A stretch of 56,082 bases of DNA, taken from assembly GCA_903910445.1 (NCBI GenBank), contig CAIVZR010000097.1:64348-120429 (forward strand). Direction: 5' to 3'. Under the pieces are notes generated by a model, which saw only the letters and a list, made by a program, of their open reading frames with translations, was not told the DNA's origin and did not search any database. This DNA comes from an uncultured Bacteroidota bacterium (lineage in GTDB: Bacteria > Bacteroidota > Bacteroidia > UKL13-3). The position numbers and the translations under genes are program-made. Every line of letters starts with the position of its first letter. Within the stretch, counting starts at the first letter, position 1. Shown piece by piece: positions 18,421 to 27,887 of this stretch.

Positions 18421-20295
18421 CTATAATTCTAATTTTACTATTTCCTCCAGCTCCTTCAAATCATCTTCTTCAATTCGAAGATTGTCGATGATGAATTCCT
18501 GGCGTTGCGGTGTATTTTTACCCATATAATATTCGAGTAATTTTTGAATACTCATTTCCTTGGTTAACAAAACAGGTTCTAAGCGAATGCCTTCATTAAT
18601 AAATTGTTCGAACTCACCAGGACTAATTTCACCCAATCCCTTGAATCGGGTAATCTCTGGGCTAGCGCTTAGTTTCTTGATGGCTGCTTGCTTCTCTTGT
18701 TCGCTATAGCAGTAGATGGTTTCCTTCTTATTACGAACCCTGAAGAGCGGTGTTTGAAGAATGAACAAATGCCCATTCTTCACCAATTCGGGGAAGAAAT
18801 GAAGGAAGAAAGTCATAATCAATAAACGTATATGCATTCCATCCACATCGGCATCAGTTGCTAAAATGATTTGATTATATCGCAGGTTGTCAATGCCATT
18901 CTCCACATTCAAGGCATGTTGCAACAAGTTAAACTCTTCGTTTTCGTAAACAATTTTTTTCGTGAGTCCGTAGCAGTTCAAAGGCTTACCTCTTAAGCTA
19001 AATACCGCTTGTGTTTGTACATTACGTGCTTTGGTAATTGATCCGCTAGCACTATCACCCTCCGTAATGAAGATGCTGCTTTCAAAACGGTTTTCTAATT
19101 TCTCATCATCGAGATGAATTTTGCAATCGCGCAATTTCTTATTATGCAAATTGGCTTTCTTGGCGCGCTCATTGGCGAGTTTCTTGATTCCCGCAATCTC
19201 TTTTCTTTCGCGCTCGCTCTGTACAATTTTGTTTTGAATGATGCGGGCCGTCTCTGGATTTTTATGCAGATAAATATCGAGCTCCTTCGTCACATAATCG
19301 TGAATGAATGATCGGAGGGAGGCACCACCATTAGGTTCTATCGTTTGTGAGCCGAGCTTGGTTTTTGTTTGTGATTCAAAAACGGGTTCTTGAATCTTGA
19401 TACTGATAGCTGCAATAACAGAGGTCCTGATATCGGAAGCATCATAATCTTTTTTATAGAAATCACGTACCGTTTTAACCAAAGCCTCTCTGAAATATCC
19501 CAAATGCGTTCCACCTTGTGAGGTGTATTGTCCATTCACGAAACTATAATATTCTTCGCCATAGCTATTGCCATGGGTAATTGCAAATTCAATATCCTTA
19601 CTTCTGCTATGTATAATTGGGTAAAGAATGGTTTCGTCGGTTTTCTCGGTGAGGAGGTCGAGCAAACCATTTTTGCTCATGAACTTTTGTCCGTTGAAAC
19701 GTATGGTAAGTCCAGAATTTAGGTAGACATAATTGCGAATCTGACTCTCTAAAAACTCCGTTTTAAATTTGAAATTTTTGAAGATGGTATTGTCAGGTTC
19801 GAAAATCATGATGGTACCATTATCATCACTTTCATCGCGTTCTTTCTCATTCTTGGTGATGACACCGCGGCTAAATTCAGCCACCTTGGTGCGCCCATCG
19901 CGAATACTTTGTACACGGAAATAGTAGCTCAGAGCATTCACAGCCTTCGATCCCACACCATTAAGTCCTACCGATTTTTGAAAGGCATTGCTATCGTACT
20001 TTCCTCCAGTATTAATCTTACTCACGCAATCAATCACTTTCCCTAGAGGTATACCACGACCGTAATCGCGCACTGTAACACGATGTTCCGATACGGTGAT
20101 ATCGATTTGACTGCCCGCGCCCATCACAAACTCATCAATACTATTATCTACAATTTCTTTAAAAAGGATATAGATTCCATCGTCCGGAGCACTACCATCG
20201 CCCAGCTTTCCAATATACATCCCCGGTCGGAGGCGTATATGCTCATGCGGTTCGAGCGATTTAATATTGTCTTCGGTATATTTTGCGGTTGCCAT
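18421..20295 (-). CDS. parE: DNA topoisomerase IV subunit B
   Basis: A 624-residue ATPase subunit. The GHKL ATP-binding site is present ([10 protein letters not shown] with the catalytic Glu, YGRGIPLGK and [15 protein letters not shown]), followed by the transducer domain with its conserved Lys region. The Toprim metal site has [13 protein letters not shown] and [12 protein letters not shown], and the C-terminus holds [13 protein letters not shown]. The EGDSASG form (rather than EGDSAGG) and the order parE-parC are usual for Bacteroidota. A promoter is seen about 90 bases upstream. Its likely product partner is the adjacent parC. Confidence 0.95.
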   Translation of the reverse strand: MATAKYTEDNIKSLEPHEHIRLRPGMYIGKLGDGSAPDDGIYILFKEIVDNSIDEFVMGAGSQIDITVSEHRVTVRDYGRGIPLGKVIDCVSKINTGGKYDSNAFQKSVGLNGVGSKAVNALSYYFRVQSIRDGRTKVAEFSRGVITKNEKERDESDDNGTIMIFEPDNTIFKNFKFKTEFLESQIRNYVYLNSGLTIRFNGQKFMSKNGLLDLLTEKTDETILYPIIHSRSKDIEFAITHGNSYGEEYYSFVNGQYTSQGGTHLGYFREALVKTVRDFYKKDYDASDIRTSVIAAISIKIQEPVFESQTKTKLGSQTIEPNGGASLRSFIHDYVTKELDIYLHKNPETARIIQNKIVQSERERKEIAGIKKLANERAKKANLHNKKLRDCKIHLDDEKLENRFESSIFITEGDSASGSITKARNVQTQAVFSLRGKPLNCYGLTKKIVYENEEFNLLQHALNVENGIDNLRYNQIILATDADVDGMHIRLLIMTFFLHFFPELVKNGHLFILQTPLFRVRNKKETIYCYSEQEKQAAIKKLSASPEITRFKGLGEISPGEFEQFINEGIRLEPVLLTKEMSIQKLLEYYMGKNTPQRQEFIIDNLRIEEDDLKELEEIVKLEL

Positions 20296-20634
20296 GAATT
20301 AAGTAAAAAGTAAAACGAATGATTAAATTAAGAATACAAAAGCACTTGTATTCAAGCCTCTTTATAAAGACTTTGATTCAAGGGGCAAAAGTAAGGTGCT
20401 TTGAAGCCATTTGAAACATGCTTTTCCACAAATTGCCTGTGCGGAACTAAAATTGCTAAATTCTTTAGCGGGTTTTTATGGTTAAAACGCCCATTGGAGA
20501 CGAAAGAGCGAGGTTGCCTTTAGAATTCGGTGATTTGAAACAATTCAATTTATGCCAATTTTTATAGCAATGGATGCGCTGTTTTTGATATGAAAAAGGG
20601 AATTATTGGGTAAAAAGTGCTGCTCGGCTAATGA
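20296..20634. other. intergenic region between parE and mnmA
   Basis: A 339-base gap. It holds the parE promoter at 20386-20416 and a small hairpin (20455-20460 with 20464-20469) that could be a weak end for mnmA transcripts, though the following T run is short. No further gene or RNA was recognised. Confidence 0.6.
20386..20416 (-). promoter_or_regulatory. promoter TTTC-N19-TACTTTTG for parE-parC
   Basis: On the minus strand TACTTTTG (20386-20393) is an exact TAnnTTTG match, with TTTC (20413-20416) exactly 19 bases upstream, one mismatch from the TTTG consensus. It would start transcription about 85 bases before parE. Confidence 0.7.
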
Positions 20635-21732
20635 TTAAATTCGGCTTTTCTCAATCCAGCCACCTCCAATTACATCGTTGCCTTCGTAGAATACTGCCGC
20701 TTGTCCGGGAGCAATGGCATTCACATTCTCATAGAAATTCACCTTCATCCGCGTCCCGTCTTGTTCGATGCTTCCCAAATGACCGATATCTTTATAACGT
20801 ATCTTGGTGATGGCTTCCATAGGTTCCGAAAGCGATGCATATTTATGAAGATTGATATTTCGAACCCACATCTCCGTGCGGTCGAGGTCCTGAACATCAC
20901 CCAGCACCACGATATTGGTTTCTGGCTGAATGGATACCACAAACAAGGGGCGTCCAACGGCAATCTCCAAACCTTTGCGTTGTCCAACAGTATAGAACGG
21001 ATAACCACGATGCTTTCCAACCACGGTGCCATCGGTCATCACGAAGTTGCCTCCATTCACACGTTCTTCCAATCCTTCCACCCTACGTTTTAAGAAGCCA
21101 CGGTAATCATTATCAGGCACAAAGCATATTTCATAGCTTTCACTTTTATTGGCCAAGTCGGTATAACCCCAGTCGAGGGCCATCTGACGAATCTCCGGCT
21201 TATGGTAGTTTCCAACAGGGAATAAGGTGCGGGCTAAACTCTTTTGTGATAATCCCCAAAGCACATAACTCTGATCCTTATTTTCGTCCAGGCCCTTAGA
21301 AATCACATATCGGGAGTTTTCTTCACGTACCTGCGCATAATGGCCGGTAGCAATAAATTCACAATCGAGCTGGTCGGCACGCTTGAGTAATGCTTCCCAT
21401 TTTATATGGGTATTGCAAAGTACACAAGGGTTGGGGGTACGACCCGCCAGGTATTCATCAACAAAATTATTGATTACAAAATCGCCAAACTCTTCGCGTA
21501 TATCTAAAATGAAATGGTGAATCCCATGTTCAACGGCAACAGCACGCGCATCGTTGATGCTATCCAAGCTGCAGCAACCAGTTTCTTTTTTACTTCCCCC
21601 ACTGCTGGCATAGTCCCAGGTTTTCATGGTGATGCCCACTACCTCATAGCCTTGCTCTTTCAGCATGACTGCAGTAACAGTGCTATCTACACCGCCACTC
21701 ATGGCTACAAGTACTTTACCTTTTTTGCTCAT
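20635..21732 (-). CDS. mnmA: tRNA-specific 2-thiouridylase
   Basis: A 365-residue cytoplasmic enzyme that puts sulphur on U34 of tRNA-Lys, -Glu and -Gln. The PP-loop SGGVDS (residues 12-17) binds ATP; the two catalytic Cys are in TPNPCVLCN and SYEICFVPDNDYRGF. The tRNA-binding and C-terminal beta-barrel regions are complete. I chose the ATG at 21732, not the in-frame TTG at 21777: the protein then starts MSKKGKVLVAMSGG, as family members do, and a -7 element lies between the tRNA and this start. One of its substrates, tRNA-Lys(TTT), is encoded in this window. Confidence 0.97.
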   Translation of the reverse strand: MSKKGKVLVAMSGGVDSTVTAVMLKEQGYEVVGITMKTWDYASSGGSKKETGCCSLDSINDARAVAVEHGIHHFILDIREEFGDFVINNFVDEYLAGRTPNPCVLCNTHIKWEALLKRADQLDCEFIATGHYAQVREENSRYVISKGLDENKDQSYVLWGLSQKSLARTLFPVGNYHKPEIRQMALDWGYTDLANKSESYEICFVPDNDYRGFLKRRVEGLEERVNGGNFVMTDGTVVGKHRGYPFYTVGQRKGLEIAVGRPLFVVSIQPETNIVVLGDVQDLDRTEMWVRNINLHKYASLSEPMEAITKIRYKDIGHLGSIEQDGTRMKVNFYENVNAIAPGQAAVFYEGNDVIGGGWIEKSRI

Positions 21733-21795
21733 TGGGGAATATTGATGGAGGTGAGGATATAGAAGACAAGCCTTCAATTACCTTTTTCCAAGCGG

Positions 21796-21803
21796 CAAAG
21801 GTA
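21796..21803 (-). promoter_or_regulatory. candidate -7 element TACCTTTG for mnmA
   Basis: Exact TAnnTTTG match on the minus strand, 64 bases before the ATG at 21732. The upstream TTTG is at a shorter distance (12 bases) than usual, so only the -7 part is well supported. Confidence 0.45.
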
Positions 21804-21851
21804 GGATATAAATACCAAATTAGGACTTAGGAATCGTCAAATTACAAGCAT

Positions 21852-21885
21852 AAAAAAAGGTGCTGTGATTATCACAACACCTTTT
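21852..21885 (-). terminator. rho-independent terminator of tRNA-Leu
   Basis: A 14-bp stem with one mismatch (21855-21868 with 21872-21885, 3-base loop) followed on the minus strand by seven T, directly after the tRNA-Leu gene. Confidence 0.88.
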
Positions 21886-21888
21886 GGG

Positions 21889-21970
21889 TGCCCACGAGGA
21901 GACTCGAACTCCTACACCTTGCGGAACTACCACCTCAAAGTAGCGTGTCTACCAATTTCACCACATGGGC
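21889..21970 (-). tRNA. tRNA-Leu (anticodon GAG)
   Basis: The minus strand folds as a class II tRNA: a 7-bp acceptor stem (GCCCATG with CGTGGGC, discriminator A), the Leu-type D arm GGTGAAATTGGTAGACAC, an anticodon stem CTACT/GGTAG with loop TTGAGGT (anticodon GAG), a long variable arm and a T arm with GTTCGAGTC. It has its own -7 element upstream and a terminator directly downstream. Confidence 0.95.
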
Positions 21971-22011
21971 ATTACACTTTTTGTTTTTATTAACTGAGGT
22001 TATTAAGGTTG

Positions 22012-22019
22012 CAAAAATA
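22012..22019 (-). promoter_or_regulatory. candidate -7 element TATTTTTG for tRNA-Leu
   Basis: Exact TAnnTTTG match on the minus strand, 41 bases before the mature tRNA 5' end. The -33 position is AT-rich but lacks a clean TTTG. Confidence 0.5.
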
Positions 22020-22070
22020 GTAAAATAAACTCTTTTTAAATACTTAAAGATTTACTTATTTGCATTACCT

Positions 22071-22592
22071 ATGAATCTAATGATTTCTAAGCCTCAGGCT
22101 GGTGAATTTGCACCCCATTATGGAGCCTATATTAATTTGGTGCCATCTGATAATCTCATTCAGGAGCTCGAATCGCAGTTGGAGCAGTTTAGTAGCTTCA
22201 TGCAAAACCTCCCCAACGACAAATTAAATTATGCTTATGCCGATGGCAAATGGACCATCGCGCAATTGATTCAGCATATACTCGATACAGAAAGAATTTA
22301 TGTGTATCGAATGCTGCATTTTGTAAGAGGTGGGCAAATGGATATCCCTGGATTTGATCATGATTCATTTGCGGCCAATGCCAATGCAGCCAATAGGAGC
22401 AAGGCAGATTTGATAGAAGAATTTGAAGCGATTCGAAAAAGCACGATTGCCTTTTTAAAATCGATTACCCTTGAACAAAGCTTAATTATAGGCAAAGCCA
22501 ATAATTTTGAAATCAGTGTGCGATCGCTGGGATACACTGCCTACGGTCATATTGCACACCATGTGCGAATTATTTCTGAACGATATCTTTAG
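22071..22592 (+). CDS. DinB/YfiT-like four-helix protein
   Basis: A 173-residue protein with the DinB-superfamily pattern: a first metal-binding His (H69 in LIQHILDTERIYVYR) and a later pair in GHIAHHVRI (H160 and H164), on a four-helix bundle. The family includes bacillithiol transferases and other thiol-dependent metalloenzymes, but many members are uncharacterised. The start could be ATG 22071 or the ATG three codons later. It is followed after 6 bases by the acyltransferase gene and is probably co-transcribed. The precise reaction is unknown. Confidence 0.8.
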   Translation: MNLMISKPQAGEFAPHYGAYINLVPSDNLIQELESQLEQFSSFMQNLPNDKLNYAYADGKWTIAQLIQHILDTERIYVYRMLHFVRGGQMDIPGFDHDSFAANANAANRSKADLIEEFEAIRKSTIAFLKSITLEQSLIIGKANNFEISVRSLGYTAYGHIAHHVRIISERYL

Positions 22593-22598
22593 CATTTC

Positions 22599-23612
22599 TT
22601 GAATCAAAAATTGGAACGTATCACCTATATCAGCCGAACTCAAACCTATGCTGTGCTGATGGTTGCGCTGGGTCATTGCACGCCCGCAAACAACGATCCA
22701 AGCATCACCTCGAGCGGATGGATTTGGTTCACCTCCAATTTCATCAGTAGTTTTGATATGCCACTATTCATGTTTTTTAGTGGCTTCCTCTTTGGTTTAT
22801 CTTCCGAGAAAAAGGAACTGCATTACTCAAGTTTCATGCAACAACGTGCAATAAAAATGTTGATTCCATTTTTTGTTTTGGGCACCATCGGTTATTTCTT
22901 AAAGTTGGGCTTATCACAATTCGCGGTACGCCCAGTAAGCTTTTCTTGGGATTCATTCCTCGATGGGTTTCTTATTCCCTGGCATAATCCAGTGATTTAT
23001 TTGTGGTTCCTTCCAACCTTGTTTATCATTTATGGTATTTTGTTCTTTATGAAATACCTGCCTAAAAATGCAGTGATACGATGGGTTTTGGCACCGCTGA
23101 TTATTATCAATGTCCTTCAGCCTGGCGCCAATATTTATTGGTTGAACATCAATTTCGTGATTAAATACATGGTTTATTTTGCACTCGGTTTTGCCTTTTA
23201 TGGAATACGAAATCGTTTTCAATTTTTAAATAATATTCCATTCTTAATTGTAGCATTCATTCTCTTCGTTTTGTTGAATTTACTACCTGCAAGAGAAGCC
23301 TTAAATAATTTTCTTACCGACAAAGCCGGTGATTTTATCTTGGCCGTTTTTGGAATTTTGGTATCACTCTCACTAGGTCATCTTTTAGCAAGGCCTTCAT
23401 TTAATTTCTTGAAAATATATGATGGTTTGTATTTCTGTAGCTATCTCTTATCCTGGTTTATCATCACCGGCGCAAAGCTTGGATATCAAAGGCTTTGGTA
23501 TGGACAAGTGGTTACAGTTATTCTAATAATAATAGGTGTACTTACCATACCTTTATTAGCTAAAAAGTATATCACCCAATCGTGGGCGAAAACCATTTTG
23601 GGTTTATCGTAA
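22599..23612 (+). CDS. acyltransferase family 3 membrane protein
   Basis: A 337-residue protein with about ten hydrophobic helices. The first helix carries the family signature (ISRTQTYAVLMVALGH, catalytic-type His at its end), and MPLFMFFSGFLFGL and WFLPTLFIIYGI match acyltransferase-3/OafA-like enzymes that O-acetylate sugars or glycans. The first ATG is at residue 21, inside the conserved signature, so translation must begin upstream: at TTG 22599 or TTG 22611. The position 6 bases after the DinB-like stop suggests translational coupling. Its acceptor is unknown. Confidence 0.8.
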   Translation: MNQKLERITYISRTQTYAVLMVALGHCTPANNDPSITSSGWIWFTSNFISSFDMPLFMFFSGFLFGLSSEKKELHYSSFMQQRAIKMLIPFFVLGTIGYFLKLGLSQFAVRPVSFSWDSFLDGFLIPWHNPVIYLWFLPTLFIIYGILFFMKYLPKNAVIRWVLAPLIIINVLQPGANIYWLNINFVIKYMVYFALGFAFYGIRNRFQFLNNIPFLIVAFILFVLLNLLPAREALNNFLTDKAGDFILAVFGILVSLSLGHLLARPSFNFLKIYDGLYFCSYLLSWFIITGAKLGYQRLWYGQVVTVILIIIGVLTIPLLAKKYITQSWAKTILGLS

Positions 23613-23633
23613 TCCTAGAATAAGAGCAAAAAG

Positions 23634-24668
23634 CTATGCTTTTAATTCAACACAAAATTCATTTTTAGGGAGCATTTTTCCAATTTCGAATACTTGAAAA
23701 TTAGGTTGCTTTTGCATTTCTAAGAGAAAGGAATCTCTATGTTGTGAATCAATAGTAATAAGCAATCCGCCATTGGTTTGCGGGTCGTTAAAGGTGATGA
23801 ATGATTCGGGGGTGATACCTTGAATTTTTTTCTCAATCGCATTCCAGTTTCTATAGGTATTATCGGGAACACAAAATGCATCGGTATATTTTTTTAGGTT
23901 AGGAAGTAATGGCACTTTTGAAATATTAATTGCTGCCGATAAGTCACTGCCTTCGCATATTTCCACCAAATGACCCAAGAGACCGAACCCTGTAATATCG
24001 GTCATTGCATTCACATACATCAACTGTCCAAGATTTGCACCGATTGAATTTAAGGCAGATGCATTTTTAAAGAATGCCGGATAATCTTCCATATCGAGTA
24101 ATCCACGTTTGAGAGCAGTGCTGAAAATGCCTGTTCCTATGGGTTTGGTAAGGAAAATGGAATCCCCTGCTTTCGATGAATTATTTCTTTTAATATGGTT
24201 TTTGGTAATGGTACCCGTAACACACAAACCAAAAAATGGCTCTGGTGCATCTATACTATGTCCGCCCGAAATACTTATACCTGCCTCCCTGCATTTATCC
24301 TGAGCACCTTCCATAATTTTCTTTACGATGTCGGCACTAATTTTCTCTACAGGAAACCCCAGTATGCTGATGGCACTAATTGGGCGGCCTCCCATGGCGT
24401 ATACATCACTTATTGCATTGGCTGCTGCAATACAACCAAAGTCGTAAGCATCATCTACAATTGGTGTGAAAAAATCGTTGGTGGTAATAATGCAATCGGT
24501 ATCGTTGAGTGCAATAACAGAGGCATCGTCAAAACTCTCGATTCCAACTAAAACATTTTTATTATCAGCAGAAGAGGTATTGGATAAGATGCCTTGAAGT
24601 ACTGCGGGTGCTACTTTACAGCCACATCCCGAACTTTTAGAAAACTGTGTTAAACGTATATTATCCAT
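23634..24668 (-). CDS. selD: selenide, water dikinase
   Basis: A 344-residue enzyme that makes selenophosphate from selenide and ATP. The N-terminal motif SGCGCKVAP gives active-site C15 and K18, and the TDFFTP-like TNDFFTPIVDD, NAISDVYAMGGRP and GGHSIDAPEPFFG segments are almost identical to the E. coli form. C15 is encoded as Cys, not Sec. I chose the ATG at 24668; an in-frame TTG at 24692 lies inside the upstream gene. The start overlaps the stop of a small Cys-rich membrane protein gene by 8 bases. No selA, selB or selU was found in the window; selenophosphate could serve selenoproteins or selenouridine in tRNA. Confidence 0.96.
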   Translation of the reverse strand: MDNIRLTQFSKSSGCGCKVAPAVLQGILSNTSSADNKNVLVGIESFDDASVIALNDTDCIITTNDFFTPIVDDAYDFGCIAAANAISDVYAMGGRPISAISILGFPVEKISADIVKKIMEGAQDKCREAGISISGGHSIDAPEPFFGLCVTGTITKNHIKRNNSSKAGDSIFLTKPIGTGIFSTALKRGLLDMEDYPAFFKNASALNSIGANLGQLMYVNAMTDITGFGLLGHLVEICEGSDLSAAINISKVPLLPNLKKYTDAFCVPDNTYRNWNAIEKKIQGITPESFITFNDPQTNGGLLITIDSQHRDSFLLEMQKQPNFQVFEIGKMLPKNEFCVELKA

Positions 24669-24816
24669 GGATATCCTCAAATGATTGTGCAACTCCGCAT
24701 TTACCGCAACCTGAGTCGCAGGTTTCGGCAGTTACCTGAGCGCGTATTTTTTTAACTAAATATACGATGGCTACAAGTACGATGATTCCAATGAGGATGT
24801 ATTGAAATAAAATCAT
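24661..24816 (-). CDS. small Cys-rich single-span membrane protein (FeoB-associated-like)
   Basis: A 51-residue protein. Residues about 2-20 are one strongly hydrophobic helix (FQYILIGIIVLVAIVYLV), followed by a basic KKIR and a C-terminal tail with the cluster CDSGCGKCG (Cys at three positions). This layout matches the FeoB-associated Cys-rich membrane protein family, small proteins often next to ferrous-iron transporters and of unclear role. Here no feoB is near; the gene sits directly before selD and overlaps it by 8 bases, so the two are translated together. A -7 promoter element lies 10 bases upstream. The Cys cluster could bind a metal or selenide; that is inference. Confidence 0.8.
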   Translation of the reverse strand: MILFQYILIGIIVLVAIVYLVKKIRAQVTAETCDSGCGKCGVAQSFEDIHG

Positions 24817-24826
24817 GATTGCCCAG

Positions 24827-24834
24827 CAAAGATA
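24827..24834 (-). promoter_or_regulatory. candidate -7 element TATCTTTG for Cys-rich protein-selD operon
   Basis: Exact TAnnTTTG match on the minus strand, ending 10 bases before the ATG at 24816, which implies a very short leader. The -33 box is not a clean TTTG. Its position supports the small gene being the real first gene of the operon. Confidence 0.5.
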
Positions 24835-25022
24835 GGGATTTATAAATACCTTTAGAAGTGGCGCAGAATGGGTGATAAAACCCTGCCCCTCAACGGGTGA
24901 TATTCAATTTTCATTTTGTTAATTGTGATAAAAATCCAATTTTTACTGCTTGAAATCACGGAATAGATAACAACAAACCCATTTAAATTTCTAATATTGC
25001 ACTTCTATATAAAATTTTGATT

Positions 25023-27842
25023 ATGCGTACACTTAAAACTCTTCTCTTTTTATTTTTTGCAGTTGGTGCGTTTTCGCAGGCCACCCTTGTAGAAAAAGTT
25101 GAACGTAAACCGGGTGAATACACCGTTGCTTACGAAAAATACAAATTACCTAATGGGCTTACCATTATCTTGCACGAAGACCATAGCGATCCGTTGGTTG
25201 CAGTGCGTGTTACATACCACGTAGGTAGCGGTCGTGAAGCAGCTGGTCGTTCAGGCTTTGCGCATTTCTTCGAACATATGATGTTCCAGGGTTCAGGACA
25301 TATTGCTGATGAACAACATTTCAAAATTTCACAAGAAATTGGTGCTGGACAGCAAAATGGTAATACTGAAGAAGATTTAACTCACTATTACGAAACGGTT
25401 CCAAGCAATCATTTAGAAACTGCTTTATGGCTGGAAAGCGATCGTATGGGTTATTTATTAGATTCATTAACGACAAAGAAATTTGAAAACCAACGCGATG
25501 CGGTAAAGAATGAGAAATCTCAAAACTGGGACAATCAACCGTATGCTCGTGTAAGTGAAGTATCCAATGCTGCATTATATCCTGCAGGTCACCCGTATAG
25601 CTGGCCAGTAATTGGTTATGTAAACGATTTGAACGGTGCTAAGTTGGATGATGTAAAACGTTTCTTCTTACGCTGGTACGGTCCAAACAATGCCGTTTTG
25701 GTATTGGCAGGTGATATCAATATTCAAGAAGCGTTGAAACTGGTAGACAAATATTTTGGAAATATTGGAAAAGGTCCGGAAGTGAAAAAGATGCGTGTTG
25801 ACCCCGTTGTTTTGCCAGAAGATCGTTATGCAAATATGGAGGATAATGTGTTCTTGCCATTAATCATCATGTCGTTCCCAACTGTACCAATGTATCATCC
25901 TGACGAACCAGCATTGGATTTCTTATCACAATTAATTGGTTCAGGAAAGAACAGTATCTGCTATAAGAAATTTGATGATCAGGAATTAGGTCAAGCATTC
26001 TCAAGTCATGGTACTAACGAATTGGCTGGTGAATTCTCAATTGGTGTATTGCCTTATCCAGATGGAGGTGACGAATCAAAAGTATATGGTGAGTTTGAAG
26101 CGAAATTGCGTGATGCCTTGGCTGCATTTGAAACCAGTGGATTTACTGATGAAGACTTAACACGTTTGAAAGGTTCTCAAGAATTTGGATTTTCACGTGC
26201 TAACGAAAGCTGTTTTGGCAAAGCCAATTTATTGGCACGCTGGTGGGCAACAACAGATAACAAACAAAATATTGAAACAGAGCGTGCTCGTTACCAAAAT
26301 GTAACCAAAGCCGATATCCTTCGTGTTTACAACAAATATATTAAAGGCAAAAAGTGCTTGATTACTTTGGTTCATCCTAAGAGCCAGGAGGCAGGAAAAG
26401 AGAAAATAAAAACAGCTGAAAATCCATTAGCAGGAAATGCTGACGATGGTTATGGTAACTTAACTTATGTGCGTCCAACCGACAATTTCGATCGTTTCAA
26501 ACGTCCAGAAGTTGGGGCATACAAAAACGCAGTAGTACCTACCTTCAAAAAATATACTTTCGATAATGGCTTAAAAGTAATTGGTACCAAAACCAGCGAA
26601 TCGCCTACAATCACATTCACAATCAACATGAAAGGTGGGGCACAACTTGATCCTGCTAAGAAATTAGGACTGGGTGCCATTACCGCTGCCATGATGAATG
26701 AGGGAACTCAGAAATACACTGCAGAGAAATTTGAAGCCGAATTGGACAAATTAGGGAGTAGTATTGGTTTTGGAGGTGGAACAACTGGAACTAGCATCAG
26801 TGTATCTTGTTTGGTGAAAAACTTAGACGCTACCTTGGCTTTATTAGATGAGGCTTTGAATCACCCACGTTTTGATGAGAAATCATTACGCCGTTTGAAA
26901 CGCGAAACCAAATTAAATTTCCGTTCAGAACTTAGAAATGGAAGTGGTGTTGCTGCGAAAGTATTCAACAAATTAATCTACCCCGGATCATCATTAGGAA
27001 ACTATTATTTAGGTGATGAAGGAACAGTTGCTGATATTGAAATTCAGGATGTGAAAGACTATTATGCATCGTATTATAATCCTTCAAATGCCACTTTGGT
27101 ATTTGCAGGTGATATCGATGAAGATGCCTTAATAGCTAAATTAGGATTCTTAAAAACATGGGCTGCAAAACCATATACTTTACCAAACGTAGCAGATGTT
27201 GCGAAGCCGGCTAAGACCATTGTTTACTTTGTAGATATGATTGATGCAACTGATGCAAACATTGTAATGGGATACCCTGCCATGCCTTTTGATTATAACG
27301 GAGAATATTTCAAAGCCAACCTAATGAATTACAGCTTTAGCGGTAGTTTCTTAGGTCGTTTGAATCTTGATTTACGTGAAGAAAAAGGTTATACTTATGG
27401 TATCTATGGTGGATTTAATGGAGGTAAAAACTCTGGTTCATTTGCCATCAGCGCGAGCTTAAGAGGTTCAGCTTGTGATAGCGCCTTGGTAGAAGGAATG
27501 GATGTAATGCGCAAATATGTTACAGGTGGTGTAACCGATGAAGAATTGGCATTTGCTAAGAAAGCATATACCAGTAGCGATGGTTTGAAATATGAAACCT
27601 CAGGACAAAAAGCAGGATTCTTATTCCGTTTGCAAGAGTATAGTTTGCCAACTAACTATAGCGATGAGCAAAACGAATTGGTGAAAAATTTCACTAAGGA
27701 ACAAATGAATGAATACGCGAAAAAGTATTTATTACCTGATAATATGGTCATCGTCATTGTAACTGATAAAAAGTACAAAAAAGCGATTGAGAAACGTGGC
27801 TATAAAGTAGTCATGGTAGATAAAAAAGGTAAATTACTTTAA
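25023..27842 (+). CDS. M16 family zinc metallopeptidase, two-domain, secreted
   Basis: A 939-residue protein; the ATG at 25023 is preferred to a TTG at 25017. A signal peptide (residues 1-19, ending AFSQ) sends it to the periplasm. The inverted zinc motif HFFEH (H81, E84, H85) lies in the first M16 half, with the third ligand in the following helix region (ENQRDAVKNEKSQNW). The second half, from about residue 500, repeats the fold without the zinc motif, as in two-domain pitrilysin-like enzymes. It probably degrades peptides in the periplasm. The gene is followed by a strong terminator and looks like a single-gene transcript. Confidence 0.93.
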   Translation: MRTLKTLLFLFFAVGAFSQATLVEKVERKPGEYTVAYEKYKLPNGLTIILHEDHSDPLVAVRVTYHVGSGREAAGRSGFAHFFEHMMFQGSGHIADEQHFKISQEIGAGQQNGNTEEDLTHYYETVPSNHLETALWLESDRMGYLLDSLTTKKFENQRDAVKNEKSQNWDNQPYARVSEVSNAALYPAGHPYSWPVIGYVNDLNGAKLDDVKRFFLRWYGPNNAVLVLAGDINIQEALKLVDKYFGNIGKGPEVKKMRVDPVVLPEDRYANMEDNVFLPLIIMSFPTVPMYHPDEPALDFLSQLIGSGKNSICYKKFDDQELGQAFSSHGTNELAGEFSIGVLPYPDGGDESKVYGEFEAKLRDALAAFETSGFTDEDLTRLKGSQEFGFSRANESCFGKANLLARWWATTDNKQNIETERARYQNVTKADILRVYNKYIKGKKCLITLVHPKSQEAGKEKIKTAENPLAGNADDGYGNLTYVRPTDNFDRFKRPEVGAYKNAVVPTFKKYTFDNGLKVIGTKTSESPTITFTINMKGGAQLDPAKKLGLGAITAAMMNEGTQKYTAEKFEAELDKLGSSIGFGGGTTGTSISVSCLVKNLDATLALLDEALNHPRFDEKSLRRLKRETKLNFRSELRNGSGVAAKVFNKLIYPGSSLGNYYLGDEGTVADIEIQDVKDYYASYYNPSNATLVFAGDIDEDALIAKLGFLKTWAAKPYTLPNVADVAKPAKTIVYFVDMIDATDANIVMGYPAMPFDYNGEYFKANLMNYSFSGSFLGRLNLDLREEKGYTYGIYGGFNGGKNSGSFAISASLRGSACDSALVEGMDVMRKYVTGGVTDEELAFAKKAYTSSDGLKYETSGQKAGFLFRLQEYSLPTNYSDEQNELVKNFTKEQMNEYAKKYLLPDNMVIVIVTDKKYKKAIEKRGYKVVMVDKKGKLL

Positions 27843-27854
27843 TCCAAATAAATG

Positions 27855-27887
27855 AAAAGCCCCTGTAGCAATACTGGGGCTTTTTTT
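27855..27887 (+). terminator. rho-independent terminator after M16 peptidase gene
   Basis: A 9-bp perfect stem (27855-27863 with 27876-27884, 12-base loop) ending in a run of seven T, 12 bases after the stop codon. Confidence 0.92.

Noticed and set aside
20701-21093. Plus-strand frame of 130 codons
   Set aside because: It lies opposite mnmA and shows no recognisable protein features.
24166-24668. In-frame selenocysteine in selD
   Set aside because: The active-site residue is encoded by a normal Cys codon, and no internal TGA is present in the frame.
24693-24700. ATG at 24700 as a start upstream of selD
   Set aside because: It opens a frame of only seven codons and lies within the small Cys-rich membrane protein gene.
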